From a virus: a DNA stretch of 30,687 nucleotides. The DNA lies in the IMG/VR virus record IMGVR_UViG_3300011113_000460, positions 1 to 30,687 of that record. One strand, given 5' to 3'. Shown here piece after piece: positions 1-7,509 of this stretch. Every line of letters starts with the position of its first letter. The stretch's first letter is position 1. The position numbers and the translations under genes were made by a program. The notes beneath the pieces were generated by a model, which searched no databases, was not told where the DNA came from, and was given only the letters and a program-made list of their open reading frames with translations.

Positions 1-264
1 GGCGCGGATCAATTCGTAGCCAAGACGCAGGCGGTGTTGGATCGTGTCGCCCTTGTTCGTCGTCGTCAACCAGCACACGTGATACCCCGGGATATCGGGA
101 ATGTCAGGCAATGCGTCGTTGTAAAGGTGGAGGCGGAACATCTCGAGCCGCTCATCATCCGAGATTGCGCGGTTCTCCGTCGTGTGACGGTCCTGCGCAG
201 CGCGGGGTTGCCGGCTAACTCCAAGTTCCTTTTTTAGGCGATCATCCATACGTTCTTCAGACAT
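1..264 (-). CDS. Conserved phage head-region protein, C-terminus cut by window edge
   Basis: An ATG at 264 opens a frame of 88 codons that stays open to base 1, so only the N-terminus is present. The start is supported by an AAGGAGAG Shine-Dalgarno about 5 nt upstream. The N-terminus is charged (MSEERMDDRLKKELGV) and is followed by a segment containing DIPDIPGYHVCWLTTTN, then LRLGYELIRA at the edge. I recall similar short proteins, with a Pro-Gly-Tyr-His then Trp-Leu-Thr-Thr stretch, next to capsid genes in other podovirus-like genomes; this is memory, not a search. It is the last gene visible in the leftward head operon, 14 nt after the scaffold-like gene. The capsid gene probably lies beyond the edge. 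Function unknown. Confidence 0.75.
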   Translation of the reverse strand, partial: MSEERMDDRLKKELGVSRQPRAAQDRHTTENRAISDDERLEMFRLHLYNDALPDIPDIPGYHVCWLTTTNKGDTIQHRLRLGYELIRA

Positions 265-278
265 TAGCTCTCTCCTTT

Positions 279-1214
279 TCAGCGAGCTGAGTTGCGGTCG
301 TAGTCCTGATACGCCTTCAGTAGGCGCTTGCGAGCAACAGGGTCGTCCCAAGCACCTGCGTCTATCATAGCCTGCTTACGCTCGGGTGTCACTACTACTT
401 CGTTTTTGGTGCTTGGCGGCGCATATTCGCGGCCGCTGCCGGTCGGCGGAGCCTTGCGCTTGGCGGTGCGAGCAGGCGCGTCGTCCCCATCACCAATGCG
501 GTTGGCCACGCGGCGCGTCAGCTCGTGCCAATACTCAGCGGACGCCGGGTCCCAGCCCTCGCGGGCCAGAGCGTTGTCGATCGCCTTGGTGATGGCGCTG
601 TCCTCGTCGCGGCCCGCTGGGTCGTACCACTCGTTGGCTGACAGCCACTGCTGCGCGTAGTTCGTCACGCGCGGGTCAGCGCGCGGTGCGGTCGCCTCCT
701 TGGCGGCAGCCTCGAAACGATTCTTGTACGCGGAAAGCTGCGAGGCGCGCTCCTTGGCCTCGTCGCGGATGCGGAGCGCCGTTGCGGCGTCCTCACCGTT
801 GCCGGCCTCGATCGCGCGGGCCATGATCTGCTCAGCCTGCCGGGCCTCGGCCAGTGCCTGCTGCAAATGCTGCTGCACGCCGGCGGCGTTCTGCGTCAGC
901 GTGTTGCCCTCGACGGCCGACATGCGGCGCATGAGATCGGCGTTCTGCTGACGCAGATAAGCCAACTCGCGATCGGCGCGCTCCTTGGCGGCCTTCTGCA
1001 GCTGGCGGCGCTTGATGCGGGTGTCGCGGTTCTTCTTCGTGCGGTCGACGATCTCGTCCTCTGAGTCGTCTTCGGACATGCCCATGCGGGACTCGTCCTC
1101 GCCGTCATCATCGTCCTCGTCGGCCCGCCCCTCGGCTTGCTCAGCCTGATCGGCGCCGTCGGTCTCTATCACGACGATTTCGTCGTCGTCCTTCTCGCTT
1201 AGTACATCAGCCAT
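279..1214 (-). CDS. Putative capsid scaffolding / head assembly protein
   Basis: 311 aa, ATG at 1214 preceded by AAGGAG at good spacing. The first ~60 residues are extremely acidic (runs of Asp/Glu). Residues ~60-175 are predicted helical and rich in Arg, Lys, Gln and Ala, as in a coiled coil. A segment around 185-240 contains WLSANEWYDPAGRDEDSA and EGWDPASAEYWHEL, a Trp-rich pattern I associate with scaffold-like proteins of podoviruses. The C-terminus is basic. Acidic N-terminus, helical middle and basic C-terminus is the usual build of scaffolding proteins, and the position downstream of portal and GroES-like genes fits. No catalytic motif is seen. The role is inferred from composition and position. 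Confidence 0.6.
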   Translation of the reverse strand: MADVLSEKDDDEIVVIETDGADQAEQAEGRADEDDDDGEDESRMGMSEDDSEDEIVDRTKKNRDTRIKRRQLQKAAKERADRELAYLRQQNADLMRRMSAVEGNTLTQNAAGVQQHLQQALAEARQAEQIMARAIEAGNGEDAATALRIRDEAKERASQLSAYKNRFEAAAKEATAPRADPRVTNYAQQWLSANEWYDPAGRDEDSAITKAIDNALAREGWDPASAEYWHELTRRVANRIGDGDDAPARTAKRKAPPTGSGREYAPPSTKNEVVVTPERKQAMIDAGAWDDPVARKRLLKAYQDYDRNSAR

Positions 1215-1239
1215 GATCGGCTCCTTTCAGCCTTATGGA

Positions 1240-1668
1240 TCAGACGAACGCCTTCATGGCGAGCGGGTCGCCAGTGACTACGCCGATCAGATCCAGATCG
1301 TTGAGAATGACGAAGATCACTTCCTGATCGTCGTCAATTTTGACCGTCCACTTGTCACCGCCGTACTTGGGGACGCGGACGAAGTCCCCCGGCGTAGCCC
1401 ATGAGCCCTCTGGCCACGGCTCTTGCGTGTTGCGGTTCTTGAAGGCCAGATCCCCAACGGACACAACGCGGGCCACCTGCGTGTTCCACGTTTCGGTGTC
1501 CTTGGTGTCGCCGGTGAGGATGATGCCGCCCTTCGTCTTCTTCTTGGCCAGACGGATCTGGCACAGCACGCGGCTGCCGAAGGGCTTCACGCCCGGATCG
1601 ATAGGCGGGAACGCCTCGTCGATGCCGGAATATTCAAACTGCACTTTGTTTAGCACGTAGTCTTGCAC
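1240..1668 (-). CDS. groES: Phage-encoded GroES-type co-chaperonin
   Basis: 142 aa. A longer reading from TTG at 1686 exists, but GTG at 1668 has a strong GGAGGAG Shine-Dalgarno 5 nt upstream, so I take GTG. Residues ~26-35 (GVKPFGSRVL) match the first GroES strand (IRPLHDRVI in E. coli). Residues 47-53, GGIILTG, match the mobile-loop GGIVLTG that binds GroEL. The later segments ARVVSVG, PGDFVRVPKYGG and EVIFVILNDLDLIGVV follow the GroES strand order to the end. It is longer than the usual ~97 aa because of a ~25-residue N-terminal extension and a small insertion around residues 75-90. It should cap the host GroEL ring, as T4 gp31 does, to help fold a virion protein; the capsid protein is the likely client from gene order. 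GroES fold: confident. Client: inference. Confidence 0.88.
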   Translation of the reverse strand: MQDYVLNKVQFEYSGIDEAFPPIDPGVKPFGSRVLCQIRLAKKKTKGGIILTGDTKDTETWNTQVARVVSVGDLAFKNRNTQEPWPEGSWATPGDFVRVPKYGGDKWTVKIDDDQEVIFVILNDLDLIGVVTGDPLAMKAFV

Positions 1669-1690
1669 GGGTGCTCCTCCGCTCAAGGGG

Positions 1691-1885
1691 TTAGAGATTA
1701 AAGTCTTTTCGCTCTTTCTCCGCGACCATGTCTAGCAACACGGTCTTGGCAAGCTCGAGACCAGCGTAAATGCCGACGACACGCCCGTACTCGAACGTAT
1801 CGCGGCCTTGAGGCTGCTCCAGCGCATCGCGTGCCAAATCGGCCTGCGATTGCTCCAGACGCTGCAGCAGAACCTCAATTCTCAT
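1691..1885 (-). CDS. Small conserved head-region protein (64 aa)
   Basis: ATG at 1885 overlaps the stop of the preceding 45-aa gene as ATGA, so it is probably translated by coupling; no strong Shine-Dalgarno is visible. The sequence starts MRIEVLLQRLEQSQADLARDA and contains RDTFEYGRVVGIYAGLELAK. It looks like two amphipathic helices with no membrane segment and no cysteines. It lies between portal and GroES genes in the leftward operon. A small head-assembly or accessory role is plausible from position only. Confidence 0.75.
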   Translation of the reverse strand: MRIEVLLQRLEQSQADLARDALEQPQGRDTFEYGRVVGIYAGLELAKTVLLDMVAEKERKDFNL

Positions 1886-2019
1886 GCAGGCGTCTTGGGC
1901 GAGTTCTTGCCGCCCATTGCGCCCTTGCCGGCACCGGTCTCGACGGCTTCACCCATCGCCAGACGCTTGTGCATCTTGATGCCGTCGTTGCCGACCGGCT
2001 TACCCTTAGTGTCCTTCAT
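1882..2019 (-). CDS. 45-aa basic, glycine-rich small protein
   Basis: Starts MKDTKGKPVGNDGIKMHKRL and ends NSPKTPA. The ATG at 2019 has a clear AAGGAGA Shine-Dalgarno that overlaps the end of the portal gene, and the stop overlaps the next ATG (ATGA). The protein is Lys- and Gly-rich with no hydrophobic segment. I recall short proteins with an MHKRMAMGE-like stretch next to portal genes of other phages (here MHKRLAMGE), but cannot check. Function unknown. Confidence 0.7.
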   Translation of the reverse strand: MKDTKGKPVGNDGIKMHKRLAMGEAVETGAGKGAMGGKNSPKTPA

Positions 2020-2032
2020 GTCGGTCTTCTCC

Positions 2033-4615
2033 TTACGGGTTAATGCCGGTGCCGGTGCTGACGCTGAAGCGCTCGCCCGTCTCGACTTCGAGTTGCGCCA
2101 GTTCCATGGCCGTCAGGTTGTCCTGCGTGTTCATCGCCTGACGCACCTGCATCTCAGCCAGCTTGCGCTCTGTCTCCTGCTGCTCGACCTGCTGCGCCAG
2201 CGCGACCCGCGCCTGCTCCTGCTGCGCGTCCTGCTGCATGCGGGCCGCATCGATCTGAGCGCGCTGCTGGTCGGCGGCGGCGTCCTGCTGCAGCTTGGCC
2301 GCATCGATCTGCGCCTTCTGCTGGGTCTGCGCGGCCGTGAGCTGCAGGCGCTGGGCGTCAATCTGCGCACGCTGCGCGTCACGCTGGGCCTGCGCCTGCA
2401 GCTGCGCCTGAGCCAGCTGCACGCTCGGATCGACCGGCGGCTGCGGCGCGAACGACTGCATGACCTGCTGCGCCTGCTGGATGACGGGCGGCAGCGACGC
2501 GAACACGCTGCCCGCCGTCTGTGCCACAGTCTGCGAGGCCTCGGCCAGCATGCCGTCGAAGGCGCGCTTGTCGTCGGGGGTCTTCAGCTGCTTGAGCAGG
2601 TCGCCCAGATCCACGCCGCCCGTTGCCTCGGTGCCGAGGTCGAACACGCTCGCGGCGTACCACATCGCGATGTGCTCCTTCATGTGGTTCAGGATGGCCG
2701 GGATGAAGGCCGGCGCGATGAGCGGGCTCATGCCCAGCGCCGGCGACATCAGGTAGGCGAGGTGCGTCTTGAGGTGGGCAATGTGGTCCTGCTCCGGGAA
2801 GGCCACGATCGCGCGGCCCATGGTCGCCGCCACGTTCTCGTTGACGGCGTTCTGCTCCCTCGGCTCCATCGCCGGGTTGAGCAGTTCCTTAGCGTTGGGG
2901 ATCTTGAGCGTCTCGAGGATGCGCTCCTCGACCTTGCGCTGGTTGTACAGCTGCGGCATCGCGGCCGCGCGCTGCGCCACCGCCTGCACCTGCGCAAAGC
3001 GCTGCGCCTCGCTGAAGATGTTCGGGTCGGACACCGGCACCACGTCGAGCGGGCCTTCGAAGTCGGCGCGCGTGGCCAGTTCCTCGCCGATCTCGGCGTC
3101 CGTGTCCTCATCGTCGAGGTACATAGCGTTGAGGCGGTGCAGGATCGCCAGCAGCTTGGCCATGGCGTTGTGCAGGCGCGCGTGGATGGCGCTGAACACG
3201 ACCATGCCCTGCTCGATCTTGGCGAGCGTCGTGCCGACCGGCGCGTTGGGGTTGCCATCGGCCACGTCGTCGATGGTCGTGCGGATGACGCCCTTGCCCG
3301 CGTCAACGAGGAAGCCAAGCAACTGGAACAGAACCGCGGACGGTGGGTTGTAGGGCAGCGGCATGATCAGCTTGCGGATGTCGTCCGCAGCCATGCCGCC
3401 CTCGATCTCCATCACCTGCGTCGGCTGGATCTCAAGGCTCTGCCCACCCTTGCTGCCGCCCTTGAGCTTGAGCATCGTCTGGCTGTTGCTGATGTGCGCG
3501 CTGTCGAGCAGGGCGCGCAGGGCGCCCGTCGACGCTGCCGCCAGACCGCCGACCATGTGCGGCAGGCCGATGGGGTACGCGCCGCGCCACGGCACGAACG
3601 GGAACTCGACGAACCACTGCAGCTCTTCCTGCGCTTTGTCGATCTCGTCCCAGTTGCGGTAGATGCTCAGCACCTTGCCGGACGGCTTGTCGATGCTGAT
3701 GATGTACGGCAGCGCCTCATCGCCCTCAATGGCGGCGATGGTGTAGACTTCGAAGATCGTGCGCAGGCCGTCTTCGTTGTAGGAAGTCTCTTCGCGGCCC
3801 TCGATCTTGTTGTTGGCTTTCTCGGCGACACTGTAGTCGGGCTCCATGCTGACCGGCCCGAGGTCAACGTCGCGGTACATGCCGCTCTTGACGCGGCGCT
3901 GGTAGTCCACGGCCGTCAGGTACTGCACGTGCGTCTTGCGCTGCGCCGTGTAGAAGTTGGTTGCAGCAAACGGCAGGTGCAGGTCGTCGATCGCGACGAA
4001 CAGGAAGTCGGGGCGGTTGCGCGCCTCGTTCCACGTCACCTTCATGTACTGCGCGCCGCCCAGCGGCACCTGCGTGAGCAACTGCTCCAGCTCGGCGCGG
4101 AACTCGCTGGACTGCACGGTCAACTGCCAGTTCATGAAGGCCGTCTTGCGCTTGGCCTTCTTGACCTTGGCGCCGTCCGGCTCGCCGGGGATGAAGTCTT
4201 TGACGGGGCCCTGCGGCGGGAACAGCTCTTTGATGGCGCGCGAGGCGAAGTCGACGCACGCCTCGGTCAGCATCGGGTGCACCACCTTGGTGGCGCCATT
4301 GAACAGCGCGCCGCCGGGCGCGTCGTCGCCCAGACCGGTGCGGCGCAGGCCTTCCTCGTACTGCTCGTCCCGTTTCTTGCGCGCTTCCTTGTCTTTGCTG
4401 ATCAGGTCGAGGTACGTCTGCGCCAGCGACTGAAGCTCGCTCTCGGGCATCTCCTCGGCCAAGTTGGCGAGGAAGTCGTCGGAGCGGGGCTCCATGTCGT
4501 CATCGTCGTCCAGTCGGACGATGGCGCCGCCGTCGGGCGTGTCGATCACGTCCTCCTCGTCGGCCTCGCCCAGATCAACCATTTCGGTTTCGGGCAGATC
4601 GTCATCGTCTTCCAT
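2033..4615 (-). CDS. Portal protein with long Gln/Ala-rich C-terminal helix
   Basis: 860 aa, ATG at 4615 with AAGGAG 5 nt upstream, 9 nt after TerL. The portal forms the dodecameric ring at the head vertex through which DNA is packaged and ejected. Seen: an acidic N-terminus (~1-60), then a mixed alpha/beta core with features typical of podovirus portals, such as GALFNGATKVVHPMLTEACV (~100-120), a YLTAVDYQRR segment, and WRGAYPIGLPHMVGG in the middle. From ~733 to ~828 there is a nearly uninterrupted Gln/Ala/Arg helix with repeated QIDA units. This resembles the barrel helix at the C-terminus of the P22 portal. Position next to terL supports the call. The barrel is inferred from composition, not shown. 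Confidence 0.88.
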   Translation of the reverse strand: MEDDDDLPETEMVDLGEADEEDVIDTPDGGAIVRLDDDDDMEPRSDDFLANLAEEMPESELQSLAQTYLDLISKDKEARKKRDEQYEEGLRRTGLGDDAPGGALFNGATKVVHPMLTEACVDFASRAIKELFPPQGPVKDFIPGEPDGAKVKKAKRKTAFMNWQLTVQSSEFRAELEQLLTQVPLGGAQYMKVTWNEARNRPDFLFVAIDDLHLPFAATNFYTAQRKTHVQYLTAVDYQRRVKSGMYRDVDLGPVSMEPDYSVAEKANNKIEGREETSYNEDGLRTIFEVYTIAAIEGDEALPYIISIDKPSGKVLSIYRNWDEIDKAQEELQWFVEFPFVPWRGAYPIGLPHMVGGLAAASTGALRALLDSAHISNSQTMLKLKGGSKGGQSLEIQPTQVMEIEGGMAADDIRKLIMPLPYNPPSAVLFQLLGFLVDAGKGVIRTTIDDVADGNPNAPVGTTLAKIEQGMVVFSAIHARLHNAMAKLLAILHRLNAMYLDDEDTDAEIGEELATRADFEGPLDVVPVSDPNIFSEAQRFAQVQAVAQRAAAMPQLYNQRKVEERILETLKIPNAKELLNPAMEPREQNAVNENVAATMGRAIVAFPEQDHIAHLKTHLAYLMSPALGMSPLIAPAFIPAILNHMKEHIAMWYAASVFDLGTEATGGVDLGDLLKQLKTPDDKRAFDGMLAEASQTVAQTAGSVFASLPPVIQQAQQVMQSFAPQPPVDPSVQLAQAQLQAQAQRDAQRAQIDAQRLQLTAAQTQQKAQIDAAKLQQDAAADQQRAQIDAARMQQDAQQEQARVALAQQVEQQETERKLAEMQVRQAMNTQDNLTAMELAQLEVETGERFSVSTGTGINP

Positions 4616-4624
4616 GCCCGCTCC

Positions 4625-6085
4625 TTAAACAGCGTACGGATTGCTAACCGGTTTGGGCGGGGGCCCAGACGGCTCGTCTTTTTTGGCTTGTACCGCATCC
4701 AGTAGGCGCTTGTCCATCATCAGGCGCAAGGCTTGGCTGGTGCTGTCCACGTAGTCGTCGTGCTTGATGCTGCCGGGGCCCGTGTACGAGCACAGCTGGT
4801 GCAGCAGCGGGTCAACCCAGTTACGCGGTCGGCCCGGGTGCTTGGCGCTCTCGGGCAGCCAGACCATTTTGCGTGCGAAGATCGGCGAGACGATGTGCAG
4901 GCGGGTCAGCTTGTCGGCGCGGCCGGGGTTGTAGGCGTACGCCTCGATGCCCTCGCGCTCGAGCATCTGGCGCAGCGAGATGCCGCTGCCCTTGTCCTCG
5001 ATCAGCAGGATGTCGGGCTTGCGCCCCGACGTCAACGGCTTGCTGCTGCCGAACAGCGGCTTGATCACGGCCGTGTCGTCGTCGTCGCCGTAGCTGACGT
5101 TCAGCTCCTTCTTCACCTTGCGGATCAGGTCGGGCAGGCCGAGGTGCTCCTCCCAGCAGTCCAACAGCATGACGTTGTTGCGCTTCTCGTGGAAGAACAC
5201 ACCCCACACGCTGCACGCCGTCGGGTCGGGGTCGCCGCTGCGCTTGTCCATGGTCTTCTCGGTGAACGCCGTGTCGAGCGACATGACCACGAGGTCGAAG
5301 CGCGGCAGCGGCTTGTCGTGCGCCCACAGCCTGAACTGGCTGCGCTTGACGATGCCGCTCTCTTCCGGGTCGATCAGCTCGCCGTACAGCTCTTGACGGC
5401 CCAGCGTCGTGCCCTCGTATTGGGCGAGCTGATCAAAGAAGCTGTCGGGCAGGTTCGCCTTGTTGTCGTACGTCGAGCCGGTGACGATCACGCGCCCCGG
5501 CTTCTTGGCCACGAGCTTGCGCACCAGCTCCTTGGGCTTGGGCGTCGTCGTCCACAGCGCCTGCGGGTGCTGGCCGAGGCGCAGGCCCATCATGGCCATG
5601 TCCCAGACGTCGTCGTATATCCACGCCGCCAGCTCATCCGCCCAAATGCGAGTATGCTGCGGGCCGCGCAGCCGCTCGGGCTTCTCGGCGGTGAAGCCGC
5701 GGATCGACGACACGCCGCCGGCGACGTTGTACATCTCGATGACGAGATCCGACTTGTTGTAGGCCTTGACCAGCTCGGGCGGGATGACGGACAGCAGGCC
5801 GGACTCGCCCTCGAAGCAGGTGAACTTGACGTCCTGATAGGTCGGCGCGATGACCGCGCTGTCGAAGCCGGCGCCGTCAAGGTATGTGGCGCGGCCCAGC
5901 CACTCGGCGCCCACGCGCGTCTTGCCGAAGCCGCGACCGGCGAGGTAGCCCATCTCGACGAAGCCGGGCGGCGACACGAGCTCGGGGATCTGGTTCGGGC
6001 GCGCCGTGTTGGCCCACTGGTGCTGCCACAGGGCGAACGCCTGCTGCTGCGCGTTCAGCGTCGGGATGATGGCGGCTGTGCTCAC
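4625..6085 (-). CDS. terL: Terminase large subunit (ATPase-nuclease DNA packaging motor)
   Basis: 486 aa. The start is GTG at 6085, with a weak AGAGG upstream; no nearby ATG fits. It drives DNA into the prohead and cuts the concatemer. Walker A-like GYLAGRGFGKT is at 46-56, Walker B RIWADE at 146-151, and the coupling motif TTTPKP at 179-184. The nuclease domain has its three acidic clusters: SLDTAF (Asp271), IEDKGSG (Asp364) and DDYVDS (443-448). Length is normal for the family. It sits between the 78-aa gene and portal. No frameshift or missing residue is seen. Confidence 0.97.
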   Translation of the reverse strand: MSTAAIIPTLNAQQQAFALWQHQWANTARPNQIPELVSPPGFVEMGYLAGRGFGKTRVGAEWLGRATYLDGAGFDSAVIAPTYQDVKFTCFEGESGLLSVIPPELVKAYNKSDLVIEMYNVAGGVSSIRGFTAEKPERLRGPQHTRIWADELAAWIYDDVWDMAMMGLRLGQHPQALWTTTPKPKELVRKLVAKKPGRVIVTGSTYDNKANLPDSFFDQLAQYEGTTLGRQELYGELIDPEESGIVKRSQFRLWAHDKPLPRFDLVVMSLDTAFTEKTMDKRSGDPDPTACSVWGVFFHEKRNNVMLLDCWEEHLGLPDLIRKVKKELNVSYGDDDDTAVIKPLFGSSKPLTSGRKPDILLIEDKGSGISLRQMLEREGIEAYAYNPGRADKLTRLHIVSPIFARKMVWLPESAKHPGRPRNWVDPLLHQLCSYTGPGSIKHDDYVDSTSQALRLMMDKRLLDAVQAKKDEPSGPPPKPVSNPYAV

Positions 6086-6125
6086 TGGCCTCTAGGATAA
6101 GGCCGGAGCGCCGGTTCGGCAAGTG

Positions 6126-6148
6126 GCCCCCGGCGCTGGGCCGGGGGC
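6126..6148 (-). terminator. GC-rich hairpin after the 78-aa gene, no U tract
   Basis: Nine-base arms GCCCCCGGC (6126-6134) and GCCGGGGGC (6140-6148) with a 5-nt loop lie 8 nt beyond the stop of the 78-aa gene in its direction of transcription, before terL. No T-run follows on the transcribed strand, so it is not a classic intrinsic terminator. It could slow or partly end transcription, or protect an RNA 3' end. Confidence 0.45.
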
Positions 6149-6155
6149 GGTGGGG

Positions 6156-6392
6156 TCAGGCGTACTGGTTGCGGATCAAGTAGCTCACCAGCTCAACCCG
6201 GCTGCCTTCGCGGTACTTGCCGCCGGTCGGCCACACGTAGAACACGGTCTTGCCGTCGCGGGTCAGCTCGCCGATCTGCTCTTCGGCTTCCTCTTCGCGC
6301 TTGGCGAGGCGGAGGAAGGTGGCGTATTCGCGGTCTTCACGGCTGTCGACGCGGGTGTCGAGGATGGCTTCAAAGGACTTGCGAGCGGTCAT
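6156..6392 (-). CDS. 78-aa protein between the terminase genes (moron-like)
   Basis: ATG at 6392 is chosen because GGAGACACCC precedes it, the same ribosome-binding context used by early genes at 7673 and 7928. A longer frame from 6461 runs through the promoter and is rejected. The protein starts MTARKSFEAILDTRVDSRED, has a charged helix (LAKREEEAEEQIGEL), then a short strand-like part (KTVFYVWPTGGKY). No recognised domain. It has its own -35/-10 promoter, a leader stem-loop and a downstream hairpin, so it appears to be an independently expressed unit inserted between small and large terminase genes. Function unknown. Confidence 0.8.
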   Translation of the reverse strand: MTARKSFEAILDTRVDSREDREYATFLRLAKREEEAEEQIGELTRDGKTVFYVWPTGGKYREGSRVELVSYLIRNQYA

Positions 6393-6411
6393 TGGGTGTC
6401 TCCTGTCTGGC

Positions 6412-6424
6412 GGGGCAGCGCCCC
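6412..6424 (-). promoter_or_regulatory. 5'-leader stem-loop GGGGC-N3-GCCCC
   Basis: Arms GGGGC and GCCCC with loop GCT on the minus strand. It lies 19 nt before the ATG at 6392 and shortly after the predicted transcription start. The same element occurs at 8973, 9741 and 13413 with 18-nt spacing to the start codon. Confidence 0.6.
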
Positions 6425-6440
6425 TCGGTTGGTGACACCA

Positions 6441-6469
6441 GCTATAGGGCCACCGGCCCATGCTGTCAA
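6441..6469 (-). promoter_or_regulatory. Promoter with operator-like inverted repeat in spacer (78-aa gene)
   Basis: On the minus strand: TTGACA (6464-6469), a 17-nt spacer, TATAGC (6441-6446). The spacer holds the perfect inverted repeat GGGCC-GGT-GGCCC (6447-6459) directly against the -10 box. It is the best match to sigma70 consensus in the window. It shares its design with plus-strand promoters at 7611, 8929, 13368 and 16784. Confidence 0.7.
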
Positions 6470-6488
6470 CATTACAAATGCGTAATGC

Positions 6489-6950
6489 TCAGCCCTTTGC
6501 CTTGTCGGCCGCCTGCTGCAGCAGCGCCTCGGTCAGCTCGCGCATGGCGTCGGGCGTGGCGCCCACCGCCTCGGTTTTGATCGCGCCGCCGTCCGCACCG
6601 GCGATGCGCTGCTCCTTCGTCTCGCGCCAGTCCTTCGGAAAGCGCGCCGACATGCTGCGGCTGTACAGCTGCGCGTTGAAGCGGTCGGCCGTCAAGCCCA
6701 GCCGGCCCTGCCGCTCCCACCACGCTTGGCTGAGCTCGCGCGCACGCGCGAAGGCTGCGGCGAACTCTGGCTGCGCCTCTACCCACTTCTCCTCCAGCGT
6801 CTCGCGATGCACACCGATCTCAGCCGCCATCTCGACGATGGACATGCCCTCGCGGCCCATCTCGATCACGCGCTCGCAGTACTCCGGCAGGTACTTGCTC
6901 GGCGCGCCGCCAATGCCCTTGCGGCTCTTCTTCACAGGCTCTTCGCTCAT
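6489..6950 (-). CDS. terS: Putative terminase small subunit
   Basis: 153 aa from ATG 6950; a GTG two codons upstream (6956) is possible but has no room for a Shine-Dalgarno. Residues ~34-58 (GREGMSIVEMAAEIGVHRETLEEKW) form a helix-turn-helix. They are followed by a long helix (AAAFARARELSQAWWERQGRLGL) and the segment RFPKDWRE. This arrangement is typical of small terminase or terminase-like DNA-recognition proteins, which bind the packaging site and recruit TerL. Position upstream of terL fits. The Ala/Gln-rich C-terminus may contact the large subunit. Not certain, because the 78-aa unit separates it from terL. Confidence 0.72.
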   Translation of the reverse strand: MSEEPVKKSRKGIGGAPSKYLPEYCERVIEMGREGMSIVEMAAEIGVHRETLEEKWVEAQPEFAAAFARARELSQAWWERQGRLGLTADRFNAQLYSRSMSARFPKDWRETKEQRIAGADGGAIKTEAVGATPDAMRELTEALLQQAADKAKG

Positions 6951-6972
6951 GCCCACATCCTACCACATAGCC

Positions 6973-7269
6973 CTACGCGCCGCCAGCCCAACGCGACGCG
7001 CCGATGACGCGCCCCTGCCACCCATCCGCCGTGGCGGCGAGCAGCTGCTCCTCTGGCGTCATGTTGCGCAGGGCGATGCCATGCCGGAACGCCGATCTGG
7101 CCAGCGCCGCCAGCAGGTCCCGCGAGCCGCGCACAGCCATGCGGCGGTACTCGAGCTCTGCGTTGCGAGTATCCATCTCGCGGGGCTCCCGGGGCGCCTT
7201 GATCGGCGGCGGCGCACTGACACCCACTGGCTTCTTGCGGCTGCGCTTCGGTTTCGTCTCTGTCGTCAT
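6973..7269 (-). CDS. Hypothetical basic protein at the head of the late leftward operon
   Basis: 98 aa from ATG 7269, with GGAG 9 nt upstream; the same frame continues upstream through the repeat region but with no credible coding character, so the ATG is used. The N-terminus is Lys/Arg/Pro-rich and probably disordered (PKRSRKKPVGV, PPPIKAPREPREMD). A helical part follows from ~38 to 80 (LEYRRMAVRGSRDLLAALARSAFRHGIAL), then TPEEQLLAATADGWQGR. No known domain recognised. It is the first leftward gene after the divergent control region. Confidence 0.7.
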   Translation of the reverse strand: MTTETKPKRSRKKPVGVSAPPPIKAPREPREMDTRNAELEYRRMAVRGSRDLLAALARSAFRHGIALRNMTPEEQLLAATADGWQGRVIGASRWAGGA

Positions 7270-7298
7270 GTGATGTGCTCCATCAACAGTGCGGTTGT

Positions 7299-7328
7299 AC
7301 CCTACAGCACCGCACCGCGCACCGTCAA
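7299..7328 (-). promoter_or_regulatory. Candidate leftward promoter for the packaging/head operon
   Basis: On the minus strand, TTGACG (7323-7328), an 18-nt spacer, TAGGGT (7299-7304). The spacer carries GGTGC units of the neighbouring repeat cluster, not the GGGCC repeat of the early promoters. The -10 box is weak. It lies 30 nt from the ATG at 7269. Confidence 0.4.
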
Positions 7329-7440
7329 CACCGCGCACCACTGCACCACGACGCACCGCGGTGCGCGAGCGTGTCGCAGTAAGGTCTCGAGTCAGCACAC
7401 CGCACCGCCAAAAATTACACCACACCACCACCACGGCTCT

Positions 7441-7487
7441 GCACCACGAGGGGTACCCCCTAAAGGGGGTATCCCCCACCGTGGTGC
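7441..7487. repeat. Nested inverted repeat
   Basis: Outer arms GCACCACG (7441-7448) and CGTGGTGC (7480-7487) enclose inner arms TACCCCC (7454-7460) and GGGGGTA (7465-7471) around TAAA. It sits in the middle of the GCACC repeat cluster between the divergent operons. There is no T-run, so a terminator is unlikely. A protein-binding or origin structure is more plausible. Confidence 0.6.
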
Positions 7488-7509
7488 GTCCTGAGCCTGC
7501 CGCACCACT

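Noticed and set aside
1669-1686. TTG start of the GroES-like gene at 1686
   Set aside because: The GTG at 1668 sits at ideal distance from a GGAGGAG Shine-Dalgarno that the TTG start would place inside the coding region.
1808-4705. 965-aa open frame on the plus strand opposite the portal gene
   Set aside because: The portal on the minus strand has recognisable motifs and good Shine-Dalgarno spacing. This antisense frame is open because GC-rich third positions remove stops; its Arg/Leu/His-rich product matches no family.
4733-6100. 455-aa open frame opposite terL
   Set aside because: Antisense shadow of the terminase gene, which has all catalytic motifs.
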